Assembly: GCF_002943425.1 (NCBI RefSeq) | Contig: NZ_PTRA01000006.1 | Coordinates: 62,001-126,000 of the forward strand | Direction: 5' to 3' | DNA from: Siphonobacter curvatus | GTDB lineage: Bacteria > Bacteroidota > Bacteroidia > Cytophagales > Spirosomataceae | DNA length: 64,000 nt | Shown: piece after piece, positions 1-8,860 of the stretch | How positions within the stretch are numbered: position 1 is the first letter of the stretch | How the letters are laid out: every line of letters starts with the position of its first letter | Position numbers and translations under genes: made by a program | The notes under the pieces: generated by a model | Seen by the model: the letters and a program-made list of their open reading frames with translations, nothing else | Databases searched by the model: none | Told to the model about the DNA's origin: nothing

Positions 1-1858
1 AATGTCTACCCGCCGTTTCAATGGCCTGTTTTACCACCGCAGGCTGGGTACTTTGTAAGCCTTTCTGAACAAAAGCCGTATACTCCGTTAAGTGCAAATG
101 ACGGATTACTTCGAGAGCCGCAACCTGCTCTTCTTCGGTGGATGCGTTCACCCAGCGATCCAACTGTTCGCGGGCAATGCTATCGGTACGATCTTTCTGC
201 AGGCGTCCGAGGAGAGCTCCTTTCTGAATACCCCGGTCGGGCGATTCGAGCAACTCCCGAATGGGCCCCGCCTGCTGAGCCAGGAGCTGGGCCGTCCGCT
301 GGCGTACCTGCGGATGCGTATCCGTCAGTAAGGGTTGCAAGGGCATTTGTTTGGCCTCCGGACCCAGGCGTTCCAGAACCCCCAACCGCACCAACGCATC
401 GGGATGTCGCAACAGCGGCAATGTTTTCTGAGCTAGTAAAGTCGGTTGATTTTCTTCAAACCACGCTACTGCTGCCAGTACCCGCTCGGGTGAAGGACTC
501 GTTAAATCCTGTTCGGCAGCCAGAGCTATTTCGCCAGGCAGGGCTACCTGTTCGCCGGGCAGGAATCGCCGGGATAAGGCATCGCCCAGGGTATGCAGAT
601 AAAACCGATAGGCCCGTCGAATGAGCAGACCCGTGGCTACTGGAAAAATCAGCCAGAACCAGATGACTTTGCTTTCGCTCAGCGATAACCACTGCGAAAG
701 TCCCAGCAACAAACCTGCCAGACCCAGGCCCAGCGGTTCGTACATGCCTTTGGCCAGGGTATGGCCCAGCAGCCGTTGTTGCGGCGTCAGGGGTTGGAAA
801 AGGACCAGAAAAACCGCATCAAATAAAGAACGACGAATGACCTCTACCGAAACGTAGAGCAAGCAGGCCCACACTAACAGAACCGTTTCGTCGCCTACTA
901 CACTCCGGGTAATGGCCAATCCCAATAATCCAATCAATGCTACCAGCGGTAATACTAATAAGGAAGTCTGCACCCCCAAACGATCCAGTGCCCGCCGGGA
1001 CAGCAGGAGCTTCACCAGCATCGCCAGTACATAGGTACCCGCCAGCCAGTAGCTGACGTAAGCAATTACTTCGGACTGATCATGAAAGCGGTGTTTGACG
1101 TCCAGAAAGAAGTTAAACTCAATTTTGGTTGCGAAACACGCCACGGTCAGGATACTCAGACACATGAAAAAGACCAGTTCGCTCCCACCAAACAACTGCT
1201 GAATCAAACGCGATTGTGGACGACGACGGGCCGTCGAACGATCGCGGGTACGAATGGCGTGCGAACGCAGCGTTAGTTTCAAGGTGAATAAAGCTCCCAG
1301 AAAGGCCAGTAACGAAACGCCCAGTAAGGTCAGCAAATCGGCGTGAGCGTGTACCAGAGCGGCCAGTACGGCCCCCAGAGCTTTGGCGGGCATGTCGCCT
1401 GAACTGATGATACTAAAGAGGCGTTTGCCCTGCCGCGTGTCGAACACCACCGCCGATACTCCCCAGAATTCCAGACTGGTCAGCAGATAGATCATCCGGT
1501 ACCCGACCATGATGCCAATGGCCGCTATGATCGAATGTCCGACCCAAACCACCAGCATCACCAACAGGGTCATAACACTTACGGTCCAGAGTACGCGTAA
1601 CGCGACGGAACTCAGCCCCAGATGATGTTCGTAATGAGCGTAGGCTTTACCGATCAGAATCATTCCAATAGCCGAGGCTATGTACGCCAGGGGTAAACTC
1701 GTAGCCGGGTCATTTTCCAGTAGAATGGCATTCGCGGCTACATATAATTGAATCGTTCCAATTCCTAAGAGAAAGTGATGGAGGAAAAAAAGCCAGACGG
1801 TACGGGTTTCTTCAGGATGTATTCCTAAATAACGACGGAAGCCATCGGTAGTAAGCAT
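1..1858 (-). CDS. MFS/ATP-ADP-carrier-like membrane transporter with C-terminal HEAT repeats (3' end outside window)
   Basis: The frame opens with ATG at 1858 and stays open to the window edge, so the C-terminus is missing. About the first 400 residues are a chain of hydrophobic segments typical of a 10-12 helix transporter, with a basic loop (RTRDRSTARRR) in the middle. The remaining 200 residues are soluble, helical and repetitive (for example LPLLRHPDALVRLGVLERLG), as in HEAT or PBS-lyase repeats. Fusions of an MFS-like or nucleotide-carrier-like membrane domain to HEAT repeats occur in Bacteroidota, but their substrates are mostly unknown, so none is assigned. It is divergent from the gene at 2004. 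The membrane-plus-HEAT layout is read directly from my translation; the family name is inference. Confidence 0.75.
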   Translation of the reverse strand, partial: MLTTDGFRRYLGIHPEETRTVWLFFLHHFLLGIGTIQLYVAANAILLENDPATSLPLAYIASAIGMILIGKAYAHYEHHLGLSSVALRVLWTVSVMTLLVMLVVWVGHSIIAAIGIMVGYRMIYLLTSLEFWGVSAVVFDTRQGKRLFSIISSGDMPAKALGAVLAALVHAHADLLTLLGVSLLAFLGALFTLKLTLRSHAIRTRDRSTARRRPQSRLIQQLFGGSELVFFMCLSILTVACFATKIEFNFFLDVKHRFHDQSEVIAYVSYWLAGTYVLAMLVKLLLSRRALDRLGVQTSLLVLPLVALIGLLGLAITRSVVGDETVLLVWACLLYVSVEVIRRSLFDAVFLVLFQPLTPQQRLLGHTLAKGMYEPLGLGLAGLLLGLSQWLSLSESKVIWFWLIFPVATGLLIRRAYRFYLHTLGDALSRRFLPGEQVALPGEIALAAEQDLTSPSPERVLAAVAWFEENQPTLLAQKTLPLLRHPDALVRLGVLERLGPEAKQMPLQPLLTDTHPQVRQRTAQLLAQQAGPIRELLESPDRGIQKGALLGRLQKDRTDSIAREQLDRWVNASTEEEQVAALEVIRHLHLTEYTAFVQKGLQSTQPAVVKQAIETAGRH

Positions 1859-2003
1859 TGCCAAGCAGTTAATTGAGCGTTTTAAAGGTTAAGTATAGCT
1901 ATTTTTCGCGAGCTACGGACGCAGAAACATAAATCTTCTGTTTATTTGAAGGCTTTTCTGCTCCATTTCGGCCGTTATTTGTGCTTCTCAACTCCTACCT
2001 ACG

Positions 2004-3020
2004 ATGGCTCTTCGCGTTGATTTACAAGGCTCTTTTCTACCTCTTTTTCCCCGTTTCAGCCGCTTACTGGGATTATTTTGTTTAACGTTGAGTCTGTGGG
2101 CTTTTCAACGAAGTGAGTCTTTTCCCGAAACTACGATTTCCAATGGACTGATCACCGCTAAACTGTATGTACCGGATGCTCAACGAGGGTATTACCGGGC
2201 GGAACGTTTTGACTGGTCGGGTGTCATTACCGATTTACAGTATCAGGGCCACTCCTTCTTCGGCCCCTGGTTCGATACACACGATCCCAAGGTAAATGAC
2301 GCCATCACGGGTCCCGTAGAAGAATTTGTAGCTATAGGTTACGCAGCCGCCAAGCCCGGCGAAACCTTTCTGAAAATTGGTGTGGGTGCTTTGCGTAAAA
2401 AAGACACGACCGCGTACCGTTTTTATCATTCTTACGAAAACATAAATCCCGGTCACTGGACGACCCGCGTAAGCAAAGATCAGGTTACCTTCGTGCACGA
2501 ACTAAGCGATGCGGCGGGGTATTCGTACCACTATGAAAAAACGGTTCGACTGCTTCCCAACAAACCCGTACTAGTATTGGAACATCGCCTGAAAAATACC
2601 GGTACTAAAACGATTGAAACGAACGTCTATAACCATAACTTCTTCGTACTGGATCGTCAGCCGACGGGTCCCGACTGCCGGGTCACGTTTCCGTTTGACC
2701 TCCAAACCCAGGGCGAGACGCAGGGACTAGGTACGCTGGCGGCGGTGGAAGGAAACACGTGGCGTTTTCTGAAGGAACTGGAGCCGGGTGAATCGACGCA
2801 GGTCTTCCTGACTGGCTTTGGTACAACCGCCAAAGACTACCACCTCCGCGTGGAAAACAAAAGTGTAGGGGTTAACGTCACCGGCGATCAACCGTTGACC
2901 CGAATCGTGTGCTGGGCCAAGCGTACGACGTTTTGCCCGGAACTATATATTCCAGTCAAGGCCGAACCGGGCAAGGAATTTCGCTGGAACATTCAATATA
3001 CGTTCTTCACCAAAGAATAA
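2004..3020 (+). CDS. Secreted galactose-mutarotase-fold protein, function unknown
   Basis: 338 residues. A hydrophobic segment at about residues 18-36 looks like a signal peptide or anchor. The rest is beta-rich: LEHRLKNTGTKTIETNVYNH and the flanking strands resemble the beta-sandwich of aldose-1-epimerase-like (galactose mutarotase superfamily) proteins found in many Bacteroidota carbohydrate loci. The His pair and acidic residue needed for true mutarotase activity cannot be placed with confidence, so a catalytic role is not claimed. It stands alone between a divergent transporter and an OmpA-family gene 131 bp downstream. The ATG at 2004 is used because the signal-like segment follows it at a normal distance. 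Confidence 0.6.
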   Translation: MALRVDLQGSFLPLFPRFSRLLGLFCLTLSLWAFQRSESFPETTISNGLITAKLYVPDAQRGYYRAERFDWSGVITDLQYQGHSFFGPWFDTHDPKVNDAITGPVEEFVAIGYAAAKPGETFLKIGVGALRKKDTTAYRFYHSYENINPGHWTTRVSKDQVTFVHELSDAAGYSYHYEKTVRLLPNKPVLVLEHRLKNTGTKTIETNVYNHNFFVLDRQPTGPDCRVTFPFDLQTQGETQGLGTLAAVEGNTWRFLKELEPGESTQVFLTGFGTTAKDYHLRVENKSVGVNVTGDQPLTRIVCWAKRTTFCPELYIPVKAEPGKEFRWNIQYTFFTKE

Positions 3021-3151
3021 ACGTATTTAATCCTGCCTGACAACCGATAATCCATTTTTAGTTCGTGTTCGTACTTCTTAAAGCCGCAGGCTATGGCAGA
3101 AGTAACTATACTTGCTGCCGCATTTGAAACTCCTTAACTCTTTATTCAGGC

Positions 3152-4480
3152 ATGCAGAAATTTTTGGTACTAGTAGTTGTCAGCATGTGGGCGGGCAATG
3201 CTCAGGCTCAATTGTTAGACCGTATTAAAAGTAGAGTAGAGCAGAAAGTAAATCAGAAGATTGACCAAACCATTGATCAATCGATCGACAAGGCCACTTC
3301 AAAAAAGAAAAAGAAGGAATCAAAAGCGGGCGAAGAGTCTACGCCACCTACGTCTGATCCCCACGGTTCCAATAGTACCGTGGGAACTTCTAACGATCCT
3401 ACTCCGTCTGTTTCTCCAGCAGCGGCACCCGCTTCGCCCGTTACTTTTACCTCGTATTCACGCTTTGATTTTGTTCCGGGAGAAAAAATCATTGTTCACG
3501 AAGATTTCTCGCAGGATGCCATAGGCGATTTTCCGGCTCAATGGAATACGCGTACGGGTGGCGAACTGGTTACAGTGAACAATCGACCCGGAAAGTGGCT
3601 ACGTATGAATCAGGATGGCGTTTTTTATCCGGAATATCTGACACAGGATTTGCCCGAAAATTTCACCCTGCAAATGGATGTGATGGCCTCTCCGGGCATC
3701 GCCGGTATTGGTACGTTTATCATTAGTCTGATGCAGACGAAAAATGCGGATGAGAAGTTTAGCTGGGGAGCCGATGAATCTACTTCGTCAACCCCCAATT
3801 TTAAAATTGGATTCCGGCCCAAATCTTCGGGTTCTGGAAGTATTCACTACTCCTCGCATCTGATCGGCTCGCAGCACCGGGACGGCTCTCCGGAATTCGT
3901 AGTTCCCAAGAAAAATGCGGTAAAGGTGTCCATTTGGCGACAAAAACAACGCGTTCGGGTTTATCTGGATAGTACCAAAGTGCTGGATCTGCCACGGGCA
4001 CTGGAAACTACTACGGCCTTGAATTCACTCGTGCTGGCCGCTTATGCTCCGGATTACGATAAAAAAGAGGGAGCTTTTTTCGTGAGTAATATCGAGCTGG
4101 CGGTGGGTGCTCCGGATACCCGTAATAAACTGCTGACCGAAGGAAAATTTACCACACACGGGATTCTTTTCGATGTAAACAGTGATCGCATCAAGCCCGG
4201 TTCGTTCGGGGCCTTGCAGGATATTGCCAATGTTTTGAAGGAAAATGCCAGTCTACGCGTGAAGATCGTAGGTCATACCGACGCGGATGGGAATGAAAGC
4301 ACGAATGTGGACCTGTCCAAACACCGGGCGGAATCGGTGAAAAGAATTCTGATCTCGGACTTTGGCCTGGATGCATCCCGACTGGAAACGGATGGGAAAG
4401 GCAAAACTCAACCCATCGATTCAAATGATACGCTGGTAGGAAAAGCGAATAATCGGCGGGTGGAGTTTTTGAAGTTATAA
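3152..4480 (+). CDS. OmpA-family outer-membrane/peptidoglycan-binding protein
   Basis: 442 residues. A signal peptide (cleavage after about residue 19, AQAQ) is followed by a charged, low-complexity stretch (residues 20-65, rich in K, Q and D) and a Ser/Thr/Pro linker to about 100. Residues 105-320 form a beta-rich domain like those that bind glycans or act as lectin-type folds. The last 110 residues are a clear OmpA C-terminal domain: ILFDVNSDRIKPGS, VGHTDADG, DLSKHRAESVKR and NRRVEF carry the Asp and Arg that hold diaminopimelate in peptidoglycan. The protein probably tethers the outer membrane or periplasmic material to the cell wall. The middle domain's ligand is unknown. Transcription ends at the hairpins at 4515-4595. 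Confidence 0.85.
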   Translation: MQKFLVLVVVSMWAGNAQAQLLDRIKSRVEQKVNQKIDQTIDQSIDKATSKKKKKESKAGEESTPPTSDPHGSNSTVGTSNDPTPSVSPAAAPASPVTFTSYSRFDFVPGEKIIVHEDFSQDAIGDFPAQWNTRTGGELVTVNNRPGKWLRMNQDGVFYPEYLTQDLPENFTLQMDVMASPGIAGIGTFIISLMQTKNADEKFSWGADESTSSTPNFKIGFRPKSSGSGSIHYSSHLIGSQHRDGSPEFVVPKKNAVKVSIWRQKQRVRVYLDSTKVLDLPRALETTTALNSLVLAAYAPDYDKKEGAFFVSNIELAVGAPDTRNKLLTEGKFTTHGILFDVNSDRIKPGSFGALQDIANVLKENASLRVKIVGHTDADGNESTNVDLSKHRAESVKRILISDFGLDASRLETDGKGKTQPIDSNDTLVGKANNRRVEFLKL

Positions 4481-4514
4481 AAAGGACTCGATTGGCGTGT
4501 TAGATAATTTTGTA

Positions 4515-4546
4515 TACTAGTACAGGTTTGGAAACCTGTACTAGTA
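4515..4546. repeat. Inverted repeat (15-bp arms) after the OmpA-family gene
   Basis: Arms at 4515-4529 and 4532-4546 are perfectly complementary and separated by two bases. It has no T-run on the + strand, so it may be an mRNA 3' stabiliser or part of a double terminator with the next hairpin. Confidence 0.6.
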
Positions 4547-4550
4547 AAGG

Positions 4551-4595
4551 AAAAAAACAAGAAGAGCGACGTATGGTTACGTCGCTCTTCTTGTT
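4551..4595. terminator. Bidirectional terminator between OmpA-family gene and RND pump
   Basis: A perfect 18-bp stem (4556-4573 with 4578-4595) closes on a 4-base loop. Read on the minus strand it is followed by a T-run (the A-run at 4551-4557), giving a strong intrinsic terminator for the efflux operon. On the + strand it terminates the OmpA-family gene with a weaker tail. Confidence 0.85.
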
Positions 4596-4611
4596 AGCAT
4601 TAACTTAAACT

Positions 4612-7600
4612 CTATAACTGATCTACCAAGTGAGCATACGTCCGTCGGTAAGACATATAAAACACCAGCGGGAAGACCAGCAACGTCAGTAAGGTTGCCG
4701 TAATCAAGCCACCAATGACGACAATCGCCAGAGGTTTCGAAGTTTCTGAACCAATGCCCGTAGATAAAGCCGCCGGAATCAGACCAATCGCCGCCATCAT
4801 GGCCGTCATGACCACGGGCCGGACCCGCGACAATACGCCCTGCGAAATGGACTGGTTGAGCGGAATTTTCTTTTGCAGATTCTTCTTGAATACCGAGATT
4901 AAGATTACGCCATTCTGAATACAGATTCCGAAGAGAGCAATGAATCCAATGCCCGCCGAGATACTGAAATTGACGTGCGTAATCAATAGAGCGGCAATCC
5001 CGCCAATGATGGCGAAGGGCACGTTTACCAGTACCAGTCCGGCGTCTTTGGCATTGCCAAACAGTACGAACAAAATCAGGAAAATGCCCAGTAAACTAAT
5101 GGGTACTACCTGAGCCAGTCGAGCCGTGGCCCGTTGCTGGTTTTCAAAATCCCCCGCCCATTTCACCGTATAACCCGGAGGCAGTTTCACCGCAGCAGCT
5201 ACTTTCTGCTGGGCTTCAGCCACGGCTCCGCCCATATCCCGACCGCGTACGGAAAATTTCACGGCTCCGTAGCGAACGTTCCCTTCGCGATAAATCAATA
5301 CCGGACCCGTTTGTGTACTGATCGTGGCAATCTGTTTGATGGGAATTTCGGTATTGTTCATCGTCGGTACCATCAGATTGGCAATCTGTTCCTCAGTTGA
5401 GCGGAAGTTGGGGGCGTACCGAATCCGTAAATCAAAACGGCGTTCACCTTCGTAAATCTGCGTGGCAGCTTTACCGCCAATGGCCATTTCAACGACGGCC
5501 TGAGCATCGGTTTTATTCACCCCGTACAGAGCCAGCTTTTGCTCATCCAGCAAAATGTGCATTTCCGGCTGACCGATGTTCCGAATCACCCCTAGATCCG
5601 TAATTCCCGATACGGTAGCCAGTTGAGCGTCGATTTCTCCGGCTTTTTCTTCCAGAATGTTCAGATCCTTTCCGTAGATCTTCACAGCGATACTACCCTT
5701 CACCCCTGAGACGGCTTCGGCCACGTTGTCCATAATGGGTTGCGAAAAGCCAAAATCTACGCCGGGAAATACCGAAAGTTTTTTCTGCATCTGAGCGATC
5801 AGTTGCTCTTTCGTGATACCGCTTTTCCACTCGTCCTTTGGATAAATATCCACCAGAAACTCAATGTTGTAGAAGCCGGTCGGATCCGTACCATCGTTGG
5901 GACGTCCGGTTTGGGAAATCACTGCTTTTACCTCGGGGAACTGCTCGAATACCTTTCGCATCTGCGTCGTCAGGCGTACGGATTCGGGCAATGAAATCGA
6001 CATCGGCATGGTCGCCCGTACGTAAATGGAACCTTCATTCAGTTCCGGCAGAAACTCCGTACCCAATAGTTTAAAACCAGCCAGCCCAATAACGACGAGT
6101 ATCGTCGTAGCCAGCAGCGTTAGTTTCTTGTGGGCGTACGTAAAGCCAAAGCCTTTCATGGTAGAGCGGGTGATGAAATCCGTGAAGAAGTTATGTTTTT
6201 CTTTCACGTTTTTCTTCAGCAGCATACTGGCCAGTACGGGCACCAGCGTCAGCGTAAAAATCAGTGCTCCGAGTAAGGCAAAGCCCAAGGTCCAAGCCAG
6301 GGGCGAGAACATCTTTCCTTCTACTTTCTGAAACGAGAAGATGGGGACCAGACAGGTAATGATAATGGCTTTAGAAAAGAAAATGGCTTTACCCATTTCC
6401 GTACCCGTTTTCCGAATCACGCCCAGTTTAGCCATCTTGTTGAAACGGCTCATGCCTTCGCGGTGAGCCATCTCGTCCAACGTTACAAAAATACCCTCCA
6501 CCATCACCACCGCTCCATCGACGATGATTCCAAAGTCAATGGCACCCATCGAAAGCAGGTTGGCCGACATACCTTTCAATCGCAAACAAATGAAGGCAAA
6601 GAGCAAAGCCAGCGGAATGACAATGGAAACGGTGACGGTCGTTCGCCAGTCGGCCATGAAAATAAAGACGATGACGGTTACGAAAATCAGACCTTCCAGC
6701 AGGTTGTGGGTAACGGTATGCGTAGAGAAGTTAATGAGCGTTTCGCGGTTGTAGAACGTATTGATTTTAACGTCCTCGGGTAAAATCGTGGTGTTCAGCT
6801 CCTTGATTTTATCCTTTACCCGGGCAATGACTTCACTGGGATTTTCACCCTTCCGCATAATCACTACTCCTTCGACAACGTCGTCTTCCTTGTCGCGACC
6901 AGCCTGACCCAGTCGGGGTAAAGCAGACTCTGCCACATCGGCCACGTTACGTACCATGATGGGCGTACCCTTCACGTTTTTGATTACCGTATTCTCAATG
7001 TCCTGTAAGTTGTCGAGCATCCCGATGCCACGGACCACATAGGCTTCCGAACTTTTTTCAATGACGTCGCCCCCCACGTTGAGGTTGGCACTTTGTACAG
7101 CCTGGAATACTTCAAGTGGTGTAATGCCGTAATCAAGCAGGCGGTGGGGATTGATGGAAATCTCGTACGCTTTGGCTTCCCCGCCATAGCTTACTACGTC
7201 GGCCACGCCGGGTACGCTTTTGAACTGACGGTCAATGACCCAGTCCTGAAGCGTTTTCAATTCCCGTACCGACCGCGTGGGTGACTTGAGCGTATAGCGG
7301 AGAATTTCCCCCGTAGGTCCGTAGGGCGGCTGTACTTCGGGTCGAATACCTTCGGGTAAATCCACATTACCTAGCAGGTTGTTTACCTGCTGACGGGCGA
7401 AGGCATCGTCTACCCCATCGTCAAACATGACATTGACGACGGACAACCCAAACAGCGTCGACGAGCGAATGTCCGTTTTTTTCTGCACGGAATTCAGCCC
7501 AATTTCCACCGGAATGGTAACGAATTTTTCCACCTCTTCAGCGGAACGTCCCGGCCACTGCGTAATGATCGTAATCCGGGTATTCGTAACGTCAGGAAAC

Positions 7601-7722
7601 GCTTCAATAGGGGTATTCTGATAGCAGATGAAACCCGCCACAGCGGCCAGCAGCGTCAGAAAGAAGATCAAGAATTTGTTCTTCAGCGAGAAGGACAAAA
7701 TACCTTTAATGAACTTATTCAT
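4612..7722 (-). CDS. czcA: CzcA-type heavy-metal efflux RND pump, inner-membrane subunit
   Basis: 1036 residues, the usual length for an HME-RND pump. It is a proton-driven inner-membrane transporter that pushes metal ions through the adaptor and outer-membrane channel encoded next to it. TM1 is at residues 10-32, followed by the large periplasmic porter loop. TM4 carries DFGIIVDGAVVMVE (residues 396-409). This acidic motif is typical of CzcA-like pumps for divalent Zn, Co or Cd, and differs from the AIGAMVDAAIVMIE type of Ag/Cu CusA pumps. Metal specificity is therefore inferred as divalent but not proven. The gene is the last of a three-gene operon (channel, adaptor, pump), 24 bp after the adaptor. 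Gene name by family only. Confidence 0.93.
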   Translation of the reverse strand: MNKFIKGILSFSLKNKFLIFFLTLLAAVAGFICYQNTPIEAFPDVTNTRITIITQWPGRSAEEVEKFVTIPVEIGLNSVQKKTDIRSSTLFGLSVVNVMFDDGVDDAFARQQVNNLLGNVDLPEGIRPEVQPPYGPTGEILRYTLKSPTRSVRELKTLQDWVIDRQFKSVPGVADVVSYGGEAKAYEISINPHRLLDYGITPLEVFQAVQSANLNVGGDVIEKSSEAYVVRGIGMLDNLQDIENTVIKNVKGTPIMVRNVADVAESALPRLGQAGRDKEDDVVEGVVIMRKGENPSEVIARVKDKIKELNTTILPEDVKINTFYNRETLINFSTHTVTHNLLEGLIFVTVIVFIFMADWRTTVTVSIVIPLALLFAFICLRLKGMSANLLSMGAIDFGIIVDGAVVMVEGIFVTLDEMAHREGMSRFNKMAKLGVIRKTGTEMGKAIFFSKAIIITCLVPIFSFQKVEGKMFSPLAWTLGFALLGALIFTLTLVPVLASMLLKKNVKEKHNFFTDFITRSTMKGFGFTYAHKKLTLLATTILVVIGLAGFKLLGTEFLPELNEGSIYVRATMPMSISLPESVRLTTQMRKVFEQFPEVKAVISQTGRPNDGTDPTGFYNIEFLVDIYPKDEWKSGITKEQLIAQMQKKLSVFPGVDFGFSQPIMDNVAEAVSGVKGSIAVKIYGKDLNILEEKAGEIDAQLATVSGITDLGVIRNIGQPEMHILLDEQKLALYGVNKTDAQAVVEMAIGGKAATQIYEGERRFDLRIRYAPNFRSTEEQIANLMVPTMNNTEIPIKQIATISTQTGPVLIYREGNVRYGAVKFSVRGRDMGGAVAEAQQKVAAAVKLPPGYTVKWAGDFENQQRATARLAQVVPISLLGIFLILFVLFGNAKDAGLVLVNVPFAIIGGIAALLITHVNFSISAGIGFIALFGICIQNGVILISVFKKNLQKKIPLNQSISQGVLSRVRPVVMTAMMAAIGLIPAALSTGIGSETSKPLAIVVIGGLITATLLTLLVFPLVFYMSYRRTYAHLVDQL

Positions 7723-7746
7723 GGGAAAGGTCGGAGCCCGGCTCCA

Positions 7747-8853
7747 TTAATTATCTAAGGCATTGTAAATCAACAGTTGGTTTTTCGTTACAATTCGGTC
7801 GCCCGCCTGCAAGCCACTGTTTAAATAGACCGTATCCCCGATGGTTTTAAAGATGGTAACTTCACGTACAACGGGCTGATTCTGCCGATTGACGACGACA
7901 ACGAAATTCCGGCTCTTGTCGAATACGAGTGCATTACCGGGAATTGCTATACGTTCCCCCTGTCCCGGATACGAAACAATGACGTTGGCAAACATCTCGG
8001 GCTTGAGTTTAAAGTCGGCATTGAGCAGCGTAATTCGCACCTTCATGGTCTTGCTATCGGGGTCGAGTACGTTGAAAACCTTATCGATTCGACCTTTGTA
8101 TACTTGATCCGGATAAGCGATGGTTGTAATGGTTGCTTCATCGCCTTCATTAATGTTACTCAGGTCGGCTTCGTACACGTTTGCCATTACCCATACCTGA
8201 TCGAGGTTAGAGATGGTGAACAGCGTTTCGGGATCATCCGACCGAAGTTCCATTCCGGAAGCGGCCGTTTTTTCCACGATGAAGCCACTAATCGGGGCCT
8301 TCACGATGTAGGAAGCTCCACTCCCACCCATGATGCGGCGGCGTTCGTTGACCCGGTCAACCTCCCCCTTCGCCGCGGACAATTGTCCACGAGCCGCAAC
8401 GAGGTCTTTCTGGGAAGACAATCCGGCTTGCACCATGTCTTCGGCTACCTGCATATTTTTCTGAGCCAGAGCTAACTGTCCCTGAGCGGCAATCGCTTCC
8501 TGGTGCAAGTCAGCCAGATCGCCCGAACTGATGACTGCCAGCGTTTGTCCCTTTTGTACGTGGGCCCCCAGATCTGCTTTCACATTTTCAATGCGGCCGC
8601 CCACCAGTGAAAAAACCTTGACTACTTTGTCCTGGTTAAAGGTGACTTTGCCCGTTAACTGAAGTTCGTTGGTAATGGGTTTTAGCCGGGCGGTGTCAAT
8701 GGTAGCTCCGGCCAGTAAGTTCGAATCAACGGGCGTGGCTTCAGCCGTTTGCGTATCTTTATCCGAGTCGGAATGACAACCGGTCATGCCCAGACTTAGC
8801 AGCAGAGCTCCGTACAGGCACCATTTGAGGGCGAGAAATGAATTCGTTTTCAT
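7747..8853 (-). CDS. czcB: Efflux RND periplasmic adaptor (membrane fusion protein, CzcB/CusB-like lipoprotein)
   Basis: 368 residues. A type II signal ends in the lipobox MTGC (Cys26), so the mature protein is lipid-anchored. It then shows the standard adaptor order: barrel-sandwich (lipoyl) half around GGRIENVKADLGAHVQKGQ, an alpha-helical hairpin (about residues 110-170), the second lipoyl half (VKAPISGFIVEK), a beta-barrel, and a C-terminal membrane-proximal domain. It bridges the RND pump to the TolC-like channel. No N-terminal metal-binding His/Met cluster of the CusB type is visible, which fits a Czc-like rather than Cus-like assignment. It sits 7 bp after the channel gene and 24 bp before the pump gene. 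Confidence 0.9.
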   Translation of the reverse strand: MKTNSFLALKWCLYGALLLSLGMTGCHSDSDKDTQTAEATPVDSNLLAGATIDTARLKPITNELQLTGKVTFNQDKVVKVFSLVGGRIENVKADLGAHVQKGQTLAVISSGDLADLHQEAIAAQGQLALAQKNMQVAEDMVQAGLSSQKDLVAARGQLSAAKGEVDRVNERRRIMGGSGASYIVKAPISGFIVEKTAASGMELRSDDPETLFTISNLDQVWVMANVYEADLSNINEGDEATITTIAYPDQVYKGRIDKVFNVLDPDSKTMKVRITLLNADFKLKPEMFANVIVSYPGQGERIAIPGNALVFDKSRNFVVVVNRQNQPVVREVTIFKTIGDTVYLNSGLQAGDRIVTKNQLLIYNALDN

Positions 8854-8860
8854 GAGTAGT

